Source of the DNA: Lepidodermella squamata | Taxonomy: Eukaryota; Gastrotricha | DNA length: 64,000 nt | Assembly (NCBI GenBank): GCA_047495785.1 | Contig: JBLDXI010000009.1 | Coordinates: forward strand, 930,001-994,000 | Direction of reading: 5' to 3' | Part shown: positions 26,829 to 37,706 of the stretch, one piece after another | How the letters are laid out: every line of letters starts with the position of its first letter | How positions within the stretch are numbered: the first letter of the stretch is position 1 | Program-made: the position numbers and the translations under genes | The notes under the pieces: model-generated | The model's database searches: none | Seen by the model: the letters and a program-made list of their open reading frames with translations, nothing else | Told to the model about the DNA's origin: nothing

Positions 26829-27725
26829 TAAATCGGAACGCCTTTGAGGCTATTCATATTCAACCTGTTATCTTAACCGTCGGATCTTAATTTTTTAATA
26901 AAATGCTGTCAGTAAAAGTTCAAGGCAAAGACAGATCAAAAGGTGGAATTTGCGCCACGTATTTTAGTCGAGACTTCCAACGCGGCGCTCGCATAGATGC
27001 AATACCACAGTCAAGTCAAGTCAAGTCAATCTATCCGCCGGATCATGGAAACTCTTGTTCAGTGACCGGTCAACGAAAATTCATAAGACAGTAAAGTGGG
27101 CATGGAGCAATTTAATATTTGAATCTTCCGAAAGTCCGTCTTACTTCGTCCGTTTAGTCTTACTATTCCTGCGACAGTTGGAAGTGGTGCAATAATCCAT
27201 CGATTTTATATTTCGCAAACTAGGTACCTATCTTACAAGTTACCAGCATTGATCCAGACCTCGTTTTGAAAACAAGCGATCACCGGAATTGCTCGTGACA
27301 TCACCAAACATCTCGCGCAACTACCCTAAAATGGGGTGACATTGACAAGCGAAGCATGGGAATTGTGTAACATTTTAAGACTGTCTTTTCTCCAGGCTAT
27401 CCAACGGTACCCTACTCACTTTACTTTACCATCTTCGATTTTTGTTTGCCAAAGTCACCCCATTTAGGCAAGTCAAAGTGACCCCACTGCCTAAAGTCAC
27501 CCCAGTTGACGGTACAACGCAAGCACAAGAAAACCTTGGAGTTAACTAGGTAAAAACAATAAAAACAGCAAGTGAGCAATTGGCGATTTATTTCAAAACA
27601 ACAATTTGACTATGCTTTACAAGCAAACTAGGGTAAATATTAAATCACTCTAATCCCGACAACGGCACTGATAGTCATCGTGATAAATCCCGTCTGGAAT
27701 CTTTCGATGGAGTTAAAGGGCATGT
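26829..27725. other. Convergent intergenic region with repeat remnant
   Basis: About 0.9 kb lies between the stops of INTS2 (+) and C1QBP (-). It holds an inverted and direct repeat cluster based on GTCACCCC (27324-27503), annotated separately. A 63-aa frame at 26903-27094 has no support. Confidence 0.6.
27324..27503. repeat. GTCACCCC inverted/direct repeat cluster, MITE-like remnant
   Basis: The left arm CCTAAAATGGGGTGAC (27325-27340) is the near-exact reverse complement of GTCACCCCATTTAGG (27454-27468), with about 113 bp between them. Two more AAAGTSACCCC units follow at 27475-27485 and 27493-27503. The layout suggests a terminal-inverted-repeat element remnant, but no coding or clear target-site duplication is visible. 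Confidence 0.5.
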
Positions 27726-28621
27726 TTAATTTTCAGCAAAGCTCTTCAGCTGATCCAAGAATCCAATGTACTGCTTGTGTTCGTAGGCTGTAGAAAATTT
27801 GATTAGGTCCTTGGAGAACTTGTCATCGATACCTCGCTCTTCCAGAGCAGACATCAAGAGATCATAGAGGTTCTGAAACATGAAAGACATAAAGATAAAC
27901 ATTTCTTCCGTCGTATAAATACTAACCCCATCCATGACCTCTCCAGAGACAGCGTATGTAGCCTCTTTCCATTCACCGGTATGGAACGCGGCTTCTTCTA
28001 TTTCAAATACATCCCGCATAGCCAAAGAATCGCCTTGATTTTGGGACTGTTCGCCAGTTGACTCTTCAATGACGTCGTCGTTCATCGGGTATACACAATG
28101 AAGAGCGAAAGTAGGGCGACCTTCTCGCGACAATTCAACGGTAAATGACGGCCTTGAAATCATCTAAAATCTTCCCCAATTGAAAATTGCTCCCAACTAC
28201 ATGAAATTTACCTGAGGCATTTTTTCATCTTTATCAGAATCGACATCCATGTCCGCCTCTGCATCTACTGTGTGGTTTACGTTGAACTTGACAGTAACCT
28301 TTTCGTCTTTGAAATTCTTCGTTAGCGTGATATTTGCTCCCTCAGTAGCGACTTCGAAGCCTTGAATGTTGGGTAATTTCCCAGGAAACTTCTGTGCTCC
28401 GCGCTCGAGCTCGATTTCTTCTTTCAAGAAATCGAACAGCTGTTTGTTTGCTGAAACAATTATTATCAGTTTATAGTAAAAACTTAATCATGAATGAACT
28501 TACGCTGGTACAAAGTTGAGGTTATGCCAACGAACGAACGCGATTGAATGACAGGGGTCATTTTGATGGCCGTTCGGCGGACAGCCGTGGCACATAACCT
28601 CATAGCAACACGAGACAGCAT
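27726..28621 (-). CDS. C1QBP: C1QBP/p32 mitochondrial matrix protein
   Basis: Four exons: 28621-28504, 28450-28212, 28163-27927 and 27872-27726; 246 aa. Residues 1-45 are rich in Arg, Ser and Ala and poor in acidic residues, a typical mitochondrial targeting region. The mature part has the MAM33/p32 pattern: FDFLKEEIELE, an acidic central loop, and the C-terminal trimer segment NLYDLLMSALEERGIDDKF followed by FLDQLKSFAEN. p32 forms a doughnut-shaped acidic trimer in the matrix and supports mitochondrial translation. The start lies 174 bp downstream of the POLR2J stop, same strand. Confidence 0.92.
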
Positions 28622-28795
28622 AATTAATAAGTAACAACGCCCTAGCCACGGAATAATCAAATAATTTATTGAAATTTATTTGAAATAAAAATCGAAGAGC
28701 AAATAGCGAGATGAATATAATCGTAAAGTTAACGTAAATCCGACCGACTGTTGAGAGCTTCCTATTATAAAAAATTGGATCAAATTAAGACAACT

Positions 28796-29287
<492 letters not shown>

Positions 29288-30282
29288 GATTTAGGATTAA
29301 CAATTATCCTAATTACTACATTTATACATTAGCCAGAATTCATAATAATTCCGAGATAGCTTCCATATTATGAAATCTAAAACCTGTAACTCAGTCACTT
29401 AGTCACTCAGAACACAAAACTCTCACAATTATTGCTAATTCCTCTTTTACACATTCGACGCAGTTTTGCGGTGGAGGGAATTTTCATTAAGGACATTTTC
29501 GGTGTGATACCAAAGCGAGAGGCGAGAGCACATAACGCCACCAGCCCTCCAGCCAGCCGGCCGACTATATCCACGTACAACTACAACTTTCCGCATCTTG
29601 CGCTCTCTTTCAAAAAGCCTTTTCGCGCGACACGTGCAATATGAAATTCATAATATTCTGGTTTTGTTAATAGCGTTAAAAACTAATTTCAACTCCTTAT
29701 ACAATATTTTTAAATATTTTAACGTGAAAAACAAACTTATTTGATAAGGCGCGCAAAATTTTCAAATGATACGGCATAAACCATTTCAAGCCGTTTCATG
29801 TGTTTCTTGTGACATTGTACGCCCGGGTTGTGCGTGCCGTTTCAGATTCCAGACGCTATGAAATGCGCCCCAAGTAATTGCTCTCCAAGCAACTGCTTCC
29901 CAAGCTCAAGCAATAGGTTGAGTAGAGCGAAACTATGATACCGTGTTCCTTGTTCACTTCCAGGAGAGTTTCACACTTGAGAGGATTTTTCCGTTCAGTT
30001 TGACGCTACTCACGGTATAGCTTATACTCACTTCAATATTCATAGAAGTACTCATAACCTAAAGAGTATTCATATAGCAAATTCTCATATTAGTATGGTA
30101 AGCAGAAGATTAAGGGCTCTTCAATTACCTATGGTTTCGTTCGCTACATCCTACGGTTTGCATAAGAGCTGATCTCTTCCTTGCTCAATCAACCATATCA
30201 ACATACACAACATATCAACATGTCATCCAGTTACTTGCTGTGTTGCATTCTGAATTGTCCACATTTAAATTGTAATTTAGCC
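29288..30282. other. Divergent interval between POLR2J and EFL1
   Basis: About 1 kb between two outward-facing starts. AT-rich with no supported ORF; the frame at 29432-29644 is unsupported. The segment at 30170-30280 may be EFL1 5' leader, ending in AATTTAG just before the chosen start. Confidence 0.5.
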
Positions 30283-33200
30283 ATGTCGTATAACTTGAAA
30301 CTCAACCAAGAGAAATTGAAGAAACTACAGTGCGATCCAGGTTGCATTAGAAACGTATGTATATTGGCACATGTCGATCATGGCAAAACCACGCTTGCTG
30401 ACTCGCTCATTGCCACCAATGGAATCATTTCGGAGCGTTTGGCAGGCGAGTTACGCTACATGGACTCGAGGGAAGACGAGCAGCTTCGAGGTATCACTAT
30501 GAAATCGAGTGGTGTTTCCCTTCTTTATCAATACGCTGACCGGAATAACTCAACAAAGGAATTTTTAATAAATTTAATCGATTCGCCAGGGCATGTTGAC
30601 TTTTCAACGGTATTCTATTTCTTTGTTTCCAGTTATACATTGTTTGAACAGTTTGTATTTATAGGAGGTTTCCACCGCTATTCGATTATGTGACGGAGCA
30701 TTCATCGTTGTTGATGTTGTGGAGGGCGTCGGTCCTCAAACCTGCGCAGTATTGAGGCAAGCATGGGCTGAACGCATCCACCCCATTCTTGTACTCAATA
30801 AACTGGACCGCTTGTTTCTGGAGCTTAAGCTATCGCCCGCAGCAGCGTACGATCAACTAAGAAAAGTAAAAATTGCACATTGCCACCGCAGTATTAAATT
30901 GTCTTTGTAGGTTGTGGAGCAAGTTAATGCTGTTATTGGCCAGTTTTTTCACAGTGATCTGTATGAAACGGCCCAAGCTGCGACTGCTTCTTCCTTAGTC
31001 GGGAGCAAGCTCAGTCAAGGCTCTCAGCAGTTCAACTCATGGGCCGTGGATTTTGATAGCGTCGATGATTCAGAAGTGTATTTTCAGCCGCAAAAAGGAA
31101 ACGTTGTTTTCGCGAGTGCTGTCGATAAATGGGCATTTTCCTTGGACAAATTTTCGTCTATTTATGCCTCCCGTCTCGGAGTCTCAGAGAGCGAATTGTT
31201 GGAGGCAATGTGGGGTGACTATTATTTTGAAGCTTCTAGTAAATCTTTCAAAAGCGGAGCCTTCGAGAAGGGAAAAACACCTGTTTTCGTTAAAGTTGCG
31301 ATGGAGAATATCTGGACGATCTATGACTGTGTTCTTCAAGGAAACTTCGAAAAGCTGATGAAAATTTCTTCCCAATTAAAGCTCGATGTTAACGAGAAGC
31401 GGCTTTCTAAAGCTGACAATCGACTGCGAATTCAATCTATCTTGGGCAAGTGGCTTCCCTTGGCCGAAAGTTTATTGAGCGGTGCTATTTTGCATTTGCC
31501 CAGTCCAGATAAGTTAACAGATGCTCGGATCGAGAGACTGTTATCATCTCAGTTAGCTAGTTCATTTTCCAGCTTGCCTGAAAAAATTAAGCAGCTGAAA
31601 GCTGTATTTAGCGCTTGTAAGAGCTCACCAGACGCGCCTACGATTGTTTTCATTTCGAAATTGTTTCCTGTTCCTGTTTCCGTTCTTTCAGACTCTAAAA
31701 GACGCATGATTAGCGAAGGACACGAGGCTCAAGCTTTTCTAGCCTTTGCCCGTATATTTTCCGGAGTTATTAGACCTAACCAAAATATCTACCTGATTGA
31801 ACCAAAATATGTCCCCCATGACAACGACGTCTCGGTCGAAGGTACTCTACCAGAATATGTGCGCGAGATAACTGTCGGCGAATTGTTCTTTCTGATGGGT
31901 AGAGAAGTTGAAAAGATTAATGAAGTACACTCAGGAAATGTTTTCGGAATATCTGAACTGGATCAGCATATTTTCAAATCAGGCACCCTTTCATCGACCT
32001 TGGATTGTCCTCCTTTTTTGCCGATTTCGTCGTATTCTGTTCCTATTGTTCAAGTTGCACTAGAGCCTTTGCGGCCCAGCGATGACGCTGCGCTTCAAAC
32101 AGGTCTCCAACTCCTCAATCGCTCCGATCCTTGCGTCGAAGTCTCGGTCAGCAGCTCCTCTGGTGAATTTCTTCTTCGCACCGCTGGAGAGGTGCATTTA
32201 AACAGGTGTCTCGCCGATTTGAAAGAGCGGTTTGCTGGAATAGATATTCGGGTTTCGCAACCCACCGTGCCCTTCAGAGAAACTGTAGCAAATCCTTTGC
32301 CTGTTCAACATAAAGCAGTCGAGGATTCGGAGGAGCTCGGTGGCTTAATCGAGCCAGGTCTTTATAAAATGACAACAGTTGGTAATTTCCTGTCAGTGAC
32401 CATTCGAGCTTTTCCGTTGCCACAATCCATCGTGGATTTGCTATCCAACACCGAGTCTCTATTAAAAAGGATTCATCGTGCCTCAAAGTTGAGAGATATA
32501 GGCAAGCCCATGGATCTCGATTTTGAAAAAGTAAAACTACTTCGGGATAAACTAGCAGATCTTGCCAAAGATAGTCATCTCGAAGTCGAAAATATAATTT
32601 CATTTGGGCCTCGCCATTCGGGCACTAATATCTTGACTGTTGGCGACCGAAGTTGCGCCTTAGCTTTAAGGAACATTTGGCAAACTGAGCAAGTTGCATC
32701 TCGCCACAATACAATCGACTTACTCACTATTCACAATAGTGTTTTGAATGGATTTCAGCTTGCAGTATCTAGCGGTCCTATTTGCGAAGAGCCAGTCAGC
32801 GGAGTTGGTTTTAAAATTACTGATATTCGGCTTGCTGATAATGTAATGGAAACGGTCACTTCGGGCTCGTTAAACGGTCAAACGGTTTCGCTGATTAAAG
32901 AGTGCTGTCGTAGGGCATTTTCTTCATTACCTCAACGCCTTCTCGTTGCAATGTACGCATGTACCGTTCAAACGTCCCCCGAAACGCTTGGCAAGCTACA
33001 CGGTGTAATTTCTAGGCGATGCGGTCGCGTCATTAGTGAAGATACCAATGATACATGCAGCCAATTCGTTGTCACTGCCGTTTTGCCGGTGATTGAGAGC
33101 TTCGGTTTAGCCGATGAGCTGCGGAAGAAAACATCAGGTCTTGTCGTTGATCCGCAACTTAGATTCAGCCATTGGGAAACGATTGAGGCTGATCCCACCG

Positions 33201-33370
33201 TTGTGCTCAATAATGTGGATGAAGATGAAGAAGATGAGTCGCTAGAGGCTGCCCTCCACAACCAAGCTAGGCGATACATGTTGATTGTACGTCGCCGAAA
33301 AGGCTTGCCAACTGGAGAACAATTGGTTGTGTCAGCAGAAAAGCAAAGAACATTGTCTAAGAAAAAATAA
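30283..33370 (+). CDS. EFL1: Elongation factor-like GTPase 1 (60S ribosome maturation)
   Basis: Three exons: 30283-30609, 30665-30865 and 30911-33370; 995 aa. The start at 30283 was chosen because an acceptor-like AATTTAG ends two bases before it and the protein then matches EFL1; an in-frame upstream ATG exists at about 30220. GTPase motifs are G1 AHVDHGKT, the switch I motif RGITMKSS, G3 DSPGHVDF and G4 NKLD. An EFL1-specific insertion region and domain V follow, with [16 protein letters not shown], then [19 protein letters not shown] and the terminal [10 protein letters not shown]. With SBDS, EFL1 releases eIF6 from late pre-60S subunits in the cytosol. AATAAA occurs at 33417-33422. Confidence 0.97.
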
Positions 33371-33486
33371 TATTCTTCTTGAAGTTCCTGTGATCTTTCA
33401 AAGTTGTTTCTGTTTGAATAAACTAGCTTCATGCGTCCAAAATATGCAATTTGTATAGATTTTCCTCTTTTTTTCTAGAATTTAAA

Positions 33487-34446
33487 ATGTTGGGTTTGAG
33501 GCGCATTTCATCGAATAGAAGTTGGCTTTCAATGATCCAGAAAGCCGGCCATGCTAGTTTTGGACCTAGATGGGTCGACGAACTGGGTCGCCTAAAATCT
33601 CCGAGGAATTTCGATCGTGAGTTATGCTTTTTCTTTCATTCTTTATCTTCATTGCGTTTAATTAGATATTGAGCTGCCGGAACAGCGGCGGTTACGCTTT
33701 ATGCCAAAAACACCCGTCGTGGCTGGTCAGACGAAAGTTCAAGCCTCAAAAAAGCGACTTTGTGATATGCGCGGACCTGAGCTCGTACAAAACGAGCTTC
33801 TTCACAAGCAGTATGGCGTGGGGGTGAGTTGCAATTGACTCCTATTATGTTTGCGCATGATGTAATGGTTAGGCTGTGTTGGGTGGGCGCATGGAACACC
33901 GACATTTCGAAGTCATCCGCATGTTCGTCAATCGCCACATGGACGAGAAACGAATGTACGCTGTGTGGAGGGTGGAAGCCCCATGGAAACCTGTCACGAA
34001 GCATCGTATGTATTGACGATTTCTATCCATTCAAAATCATAAACTTCCTTCACAAAAATTAAGCACAGGGAACGACGATGGGCGGCGGTAAAGGTGACAT
34101 CGACCATTACGTATCTCCTATTCGAGCGGGTCGGGTTATTTTTGAGCTTTGCGGTAAATGCGAATACGATGAAGTGTATTGGATCCTGTGGGCGGTCAGT
34201 ATTTTAGCTTTAATTTAAGTGTTCCCTTTTTAAATATCAGTGCTCTCCTAGATTTCTCGGAATATGCCTTTCAAAGCTCGCCCCATCAGCCAAGAATTGT
34301 TGGACCACGAAGCCAAGGTGGAAAAGCTAGTCGAGGAGAACAACATCAATCCAATCAACTGGAAATACGCCCTGAAAAATAACATGCTGGGCGCCAACAA
34401 ATATGCATCACCCTGGGACTTTGCTCACGGCCCTCATCATCGCTAG
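33487..34446 (+). CDS. MRPL16: Mitochondrial large ribosomal subunit protein uL16m
   Basis: Five exons: 33487-33616, 33666-33823, 33873-34005, 34064-34194 and 34252-34446; 248 aa (human 251). A basic N-terminus ([13 protein letters not shown]) fits a mitochondrial leader. The uL16 core reads [36 protein letters not shown] and [12 protein letters not shown]. For exon 4 the acceptor AATTAAG at 34063 was preferred over a later CACAG because only it preserves frame. A long pyrimidine tract ending TTTTTTTCTAG (AG at 33477-33478) sits 8 bp before the ATG, 116 bp after the EFL1 stop. Confidence 0.94.
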
Positions 34447-34531
34447 ATTTTGTATTTGAAACAGTCATATCTTGAAAAAACTAATATGGTGCCTCCTTTC
34501 CGTATTTTTTCAATAGCTATTAATTTATCTG

Positions 34532-35722
34532 ATGTCTGGGCCAACGATTGATATTGTTTTTAAACGGACGAACAAAGTTTACCGAGAAGGAGTAAGTTGG
34601 CTTGAGGGTTCATTTCTTATAACTGCAATTTTACATAGGAATTTCTGTCTGGCGTTGTGATTATCGACACGAGAAATGAATTTCCGCATCAGGGATTGTC
34701 ACTAACCCTCGACGGCCTTGTTGATTTTCATATTAGCCCGCGAAGTGTCGGAGCTTTCGACGCTTTCTATAACTCAGTCAAGGTAGCTCTTTCTTTTAGC
34801 AAAGCATCATTCTAATACTTTTCTCATTCCTGTGCAGCCTATTCCACTCATTAATGTCACAGCTGAGCTTGTGAAACCGGGCGGAAAGTTCCCTCAGGGT
34901 AGAACTGAGGTTCCATTCGAAATCAGCCTCAAGTCCAGGACCAACAAGAAACTTTACGAAACTTACCATGGTGTTTACGTTTCCGTGCAATATAAATTGA
35001 AAGCGTTTTTGAAGCGAACAATGTTTAGCAAAGATATGGAAAAGCAAATAGAATTCTTCATCGAATACAAGGTAATCATTGTTATCTATGAGGTTTTTCT
35101 CGATTATCTGAGAATTCTTTCAGAATGAGGATCAGCCATCACAGCCAGCTATAGTCAAACCCATCGACTTCGCCATTACACCGGATTCGCTGCGAGCCGC
35201 TGAGGATGTAGGTTTCACGCGCCGTAATATCTAAAACATACAAATTCGCTTGAAATAACGTTTCAGAAACGTACTGACATGAATCAGATCCCGAGATTCC
35301 GCGTTGTTGGACATGTTGATACTGTTGACTGTCAGCTTCAAAACCCGTTGACTGGGAAAGTTGTTGTAGAATTTTGCGACGTTCCTATTCGGTCAATCGA
35401 ATTGCAGTTGCTCCGTGTAGAACTTTGCGGTTGTGCTGAAGGTTACGCCAAGGACGCTACTGAGATTCAAAATATTCAAATTGCTGACGGGGATATTTGC
35501 CGAGGAATTGCCATTCCAATCCACATGGTGTTTCCTCGTTTATTCACATGCCCATCTATTGAGACTCCGAATTTCAAACTTGGTAGAGTTTATGCCCCTC
35601 TAGCCTTGTTGAAACGTAATTTTGCTTTTATGATTACAGAGTTTGAGGTCAATGTTGTTTTGGTACTTGATAACAACCATATGGTCATGCATCCTATTCC
35701 TATTCGACTGAGCCGGTTTTGA
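34532..35722 (+). CDS. VPS26C: VPS26C (DSCR3) retriever subunit
   Basis: Six exons: 34532-34591, 34639-34782, 34838-35071, 35124-35207, 35267-35582 and 35640-35722; 306 aa (human 297). The arrestin-like fold is recognised by IDIVFKRTNKVYREGEFLSG, GAFDAFYNSVKPIPLIN, the core CGCAEGYAKDATEIQNIQIA, and CRGIAIPIHMVFPRLFTCP. The last intron is 57 bp and open in frame, but removing it restores NFKLEFEVNV, as in the family. VPS26C assembles with VPS35L and VPS29 into retriever, which recycles endosomal cargo. The ATG is 85 bp after the MRPL16 stop, and a TTTTTTCAATAG acceptor-like signal ends at 34516. Confidence 0.96.
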
Positions 35723-35884
35723 TTACAAGTATAGTGCATGACGATAAATTTGTGATTCAATCTTCCTCAATAAGCGAAGTGCTACGTTTATTCCACTATT
35801 TTTGAAAAATAATTAATGCTTGCTCATTGCCATTTTAATCATTGCAGTCCATAAAGCTCCAAATTACTAAATGTATTCGTCTAG

Positions 35885-36772
35885 ATGATAATTTATTTCG
35901 TTGTATTTATTGGACTTCCTGGCTGTGGCAAAACCACGATTTGCAAAAGACTCGTTTCTTCTCTGAATGCTGTCCGCAGTTTATGTATCCACGTTGAATT
36001 TGATGACTATATTACAGGCGTCGATGAATACAAAGCATCTCGTATGTCGTTGTTGGATAAAGTGAACCAAGCTATTAACGCCCTTCAGTCAAATTCTCAG
36101 CACGAGTTGATACCAGAATCTTACCAACACGGCAGCGAAATTTCGGAACTTTTCCTTCTGATCGATGACAACATGTATTACCGCTCAATGAGATACCATG
36201 CTTACAAATTATCGCAAGCTGTTTGCCAGCCACCTGATCGGATCTGCTGTTATACGCAAGTATATGTCAAAGCTCCAGTGGAAGTATGCATAGAAAGAAA
36301 CATTTTACGAGATCCGGCTAGACAAGTTCCTGAGAAGGTTATCCAAACTATGTCCCAAAAACTTGAGGAGCCAGACGAATCGTTTTGGGAACGTCACTCG
36401 CTTTTCGTTGATAGCAGCTGCGACTGTAATAACATCATTGAATTTGTTCGAAGTGCCACGCCTGTTTTATCATTGGCTCAAATCAAATCTAATCTTGACT
36501 CATTGGAAGCTAAAAGGAACATAGACAGGGAGGCAGTTTTATCGAGCGCTTTACACCAATGTGAGCTAGCCATACGAAACGCGATATCATTTCAAATGAA
36601 TCGCGCTGACTTGACGGTTGAGCGAAAACGCCTCCTCTCCCTTGCTTTGCAGAAAATTAAGAAAGAAACATTGGCAGAAGTGAAAATTGCCTCATTCAAT
36701 ACGGTGGATGAAGCGAAAGATTTCGCTATTTCGCTATTTTCTTCTCTCTTAGCTCAACTGCCTGATATTTGA
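35885..36772 (+). CDS. PSTK: O-phosphoseryl-tRNA(Sec) kinase
   Basis: A single exon of 295 aa. The Walker A is FIGLPGCGKTTICKR at the very N-terminus, followed by the EFDDY motif, LLIDDNMYYRSMRYHAYKL (PSTK-typical) and a later ERN/RDPARQVPEKVI segment. PSTK phosphorylates Ser-tRNA(Sec), the step before SepSecS makes selenocysteinyl-tRNA, so the organism should make selenoproteins. The ATG follows TTCGTCTAG without any spacer, consistent with spliced-leader addition directly at the start codon. Alternatively this could be the second exon of a longer N-terminus, but none was found in the 162-bp gap. Confidence 0.9.
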   Translation: MIIYFVVFIGLPGCGKTTICKRLVSSLNAVRSLCIHVEFDDYITGVDEYKASRMSLLDKVNQAINALQSNSQHELIPESYQHGSEISELFLLIDDNMYYRSMRYHAYKLSQAVCQPPDRICCYTQVYVKAPVEVCIERNILRDPARQVPEKVIQTMSQKLEEPDESFWERHSLFVDSSCDCNNIIEFVRSATPVLSLAQIKSNLDSLEAKRNIDREAVLSSALHQCELAIRNAISFQMNRADLTVERKRLLSLALQKIKKETLAEVKIASFNTVDEAKDFAISLFSSLLAQLPDI

Positions 36773-36823
36773 TTAAAATCAATTTGTTTTCCAATAGTTT
36801 TTAATTGTTTTGTTGGCGCCGCG

Positions 36824-37519
36824 ATGAGCCACAGTCCGCTGTGCACTCGCTTGAACATGTGGAAGGCGACTCGTCGCGATTCGCCCACCGCTCTGAAATC
36901 TCGCATCCGGGAAGATTGTTTGCGCACCCTTAAAGAAAATCGCATGGCCGTGTTCGAAAATCGGCGGAAATACCTTGGTTTGACTTTTGACGCCGAGCGT
37001 CGCCAACTCGAGGCTGCCCTTAGCATGGATAATGAACCTATGCAATTGGAAGACCTTCTCAAGCTGTACGATGAAGTCACTGCTGAATTGGCCGCTGCTA
37101 GCAATGAGCAGCTTGACTACTATTTGAACGAACTGGAGGCGATTGCGAGCCTGGCGGATCAAGTAGTTTGTCCGTTTTGCTTCAAGTTGGTCGATATTTG
37201 AAGAGGTTTATCCAATGTATGACTTTTGTAATTATAGAGGGGAAATTAAGGTTGACACTCAACTTGTATCATGCTCAAGCTGCTCTTTTCGCTTTCCTGC
37301 GGAGAAAGTGCGATCTCTAAGCGACTTCAGTGCTTCATTCCTTCGAGCAGAGGAAATTCATGCATCTCAGAACTGCCCTTCGCCCGCTGAATTCACCTTC
37401 GATGAAGAAGATCACATCGTCCTTCTCTGCTGTTCGGTAATAATTTAAAGTCGAATAAATCTTTTGAGTAATTCGCTCTCTCATTGCAGGCATGTGACAT
37501 GATTATCCCTGTTCTATGA
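36824..37519 (+). CDS. RPAIN: RPA-interacting protein
   Basis: Three exons: 36824-37185, 37238-37436 and 37490-37519; 196 aa (human RPAIN 219). The N-terminal basic region (KSRIREDCLRTLKENRMAVF) matches the RPA-binding/import segment, a helical middle follows, and a C-terminal zinc cluster has CPFCF, CSSCSF and the terminal ACDMIIPVL, equivalent to the family's closing ACD motif. The last exon is only ten codons. RPAIN escorts replication protein A into the nucleus. Only 51 bp separates it from the PSTK stop, with TTGTTTTCCAATAG (ending 36797) inside the gap. Confidence 0.88.
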
Positions 37520-37706
37520 TCGATATTTGCATGATATCATCACTCCTGAATGGCTTATCAATCTAACAAATCAGGCCTTGCATTTCTATTGACATTTGAA
37601 ACTAGTATTGAGGATCTAAATTTCGTTTTTTAAATTCATTTTCACTTGGCAATGCGGTCAAATCTTTGTACAAATAAAATGTTTTGAATTAGGTGTTTTA
37701 TTGAAA

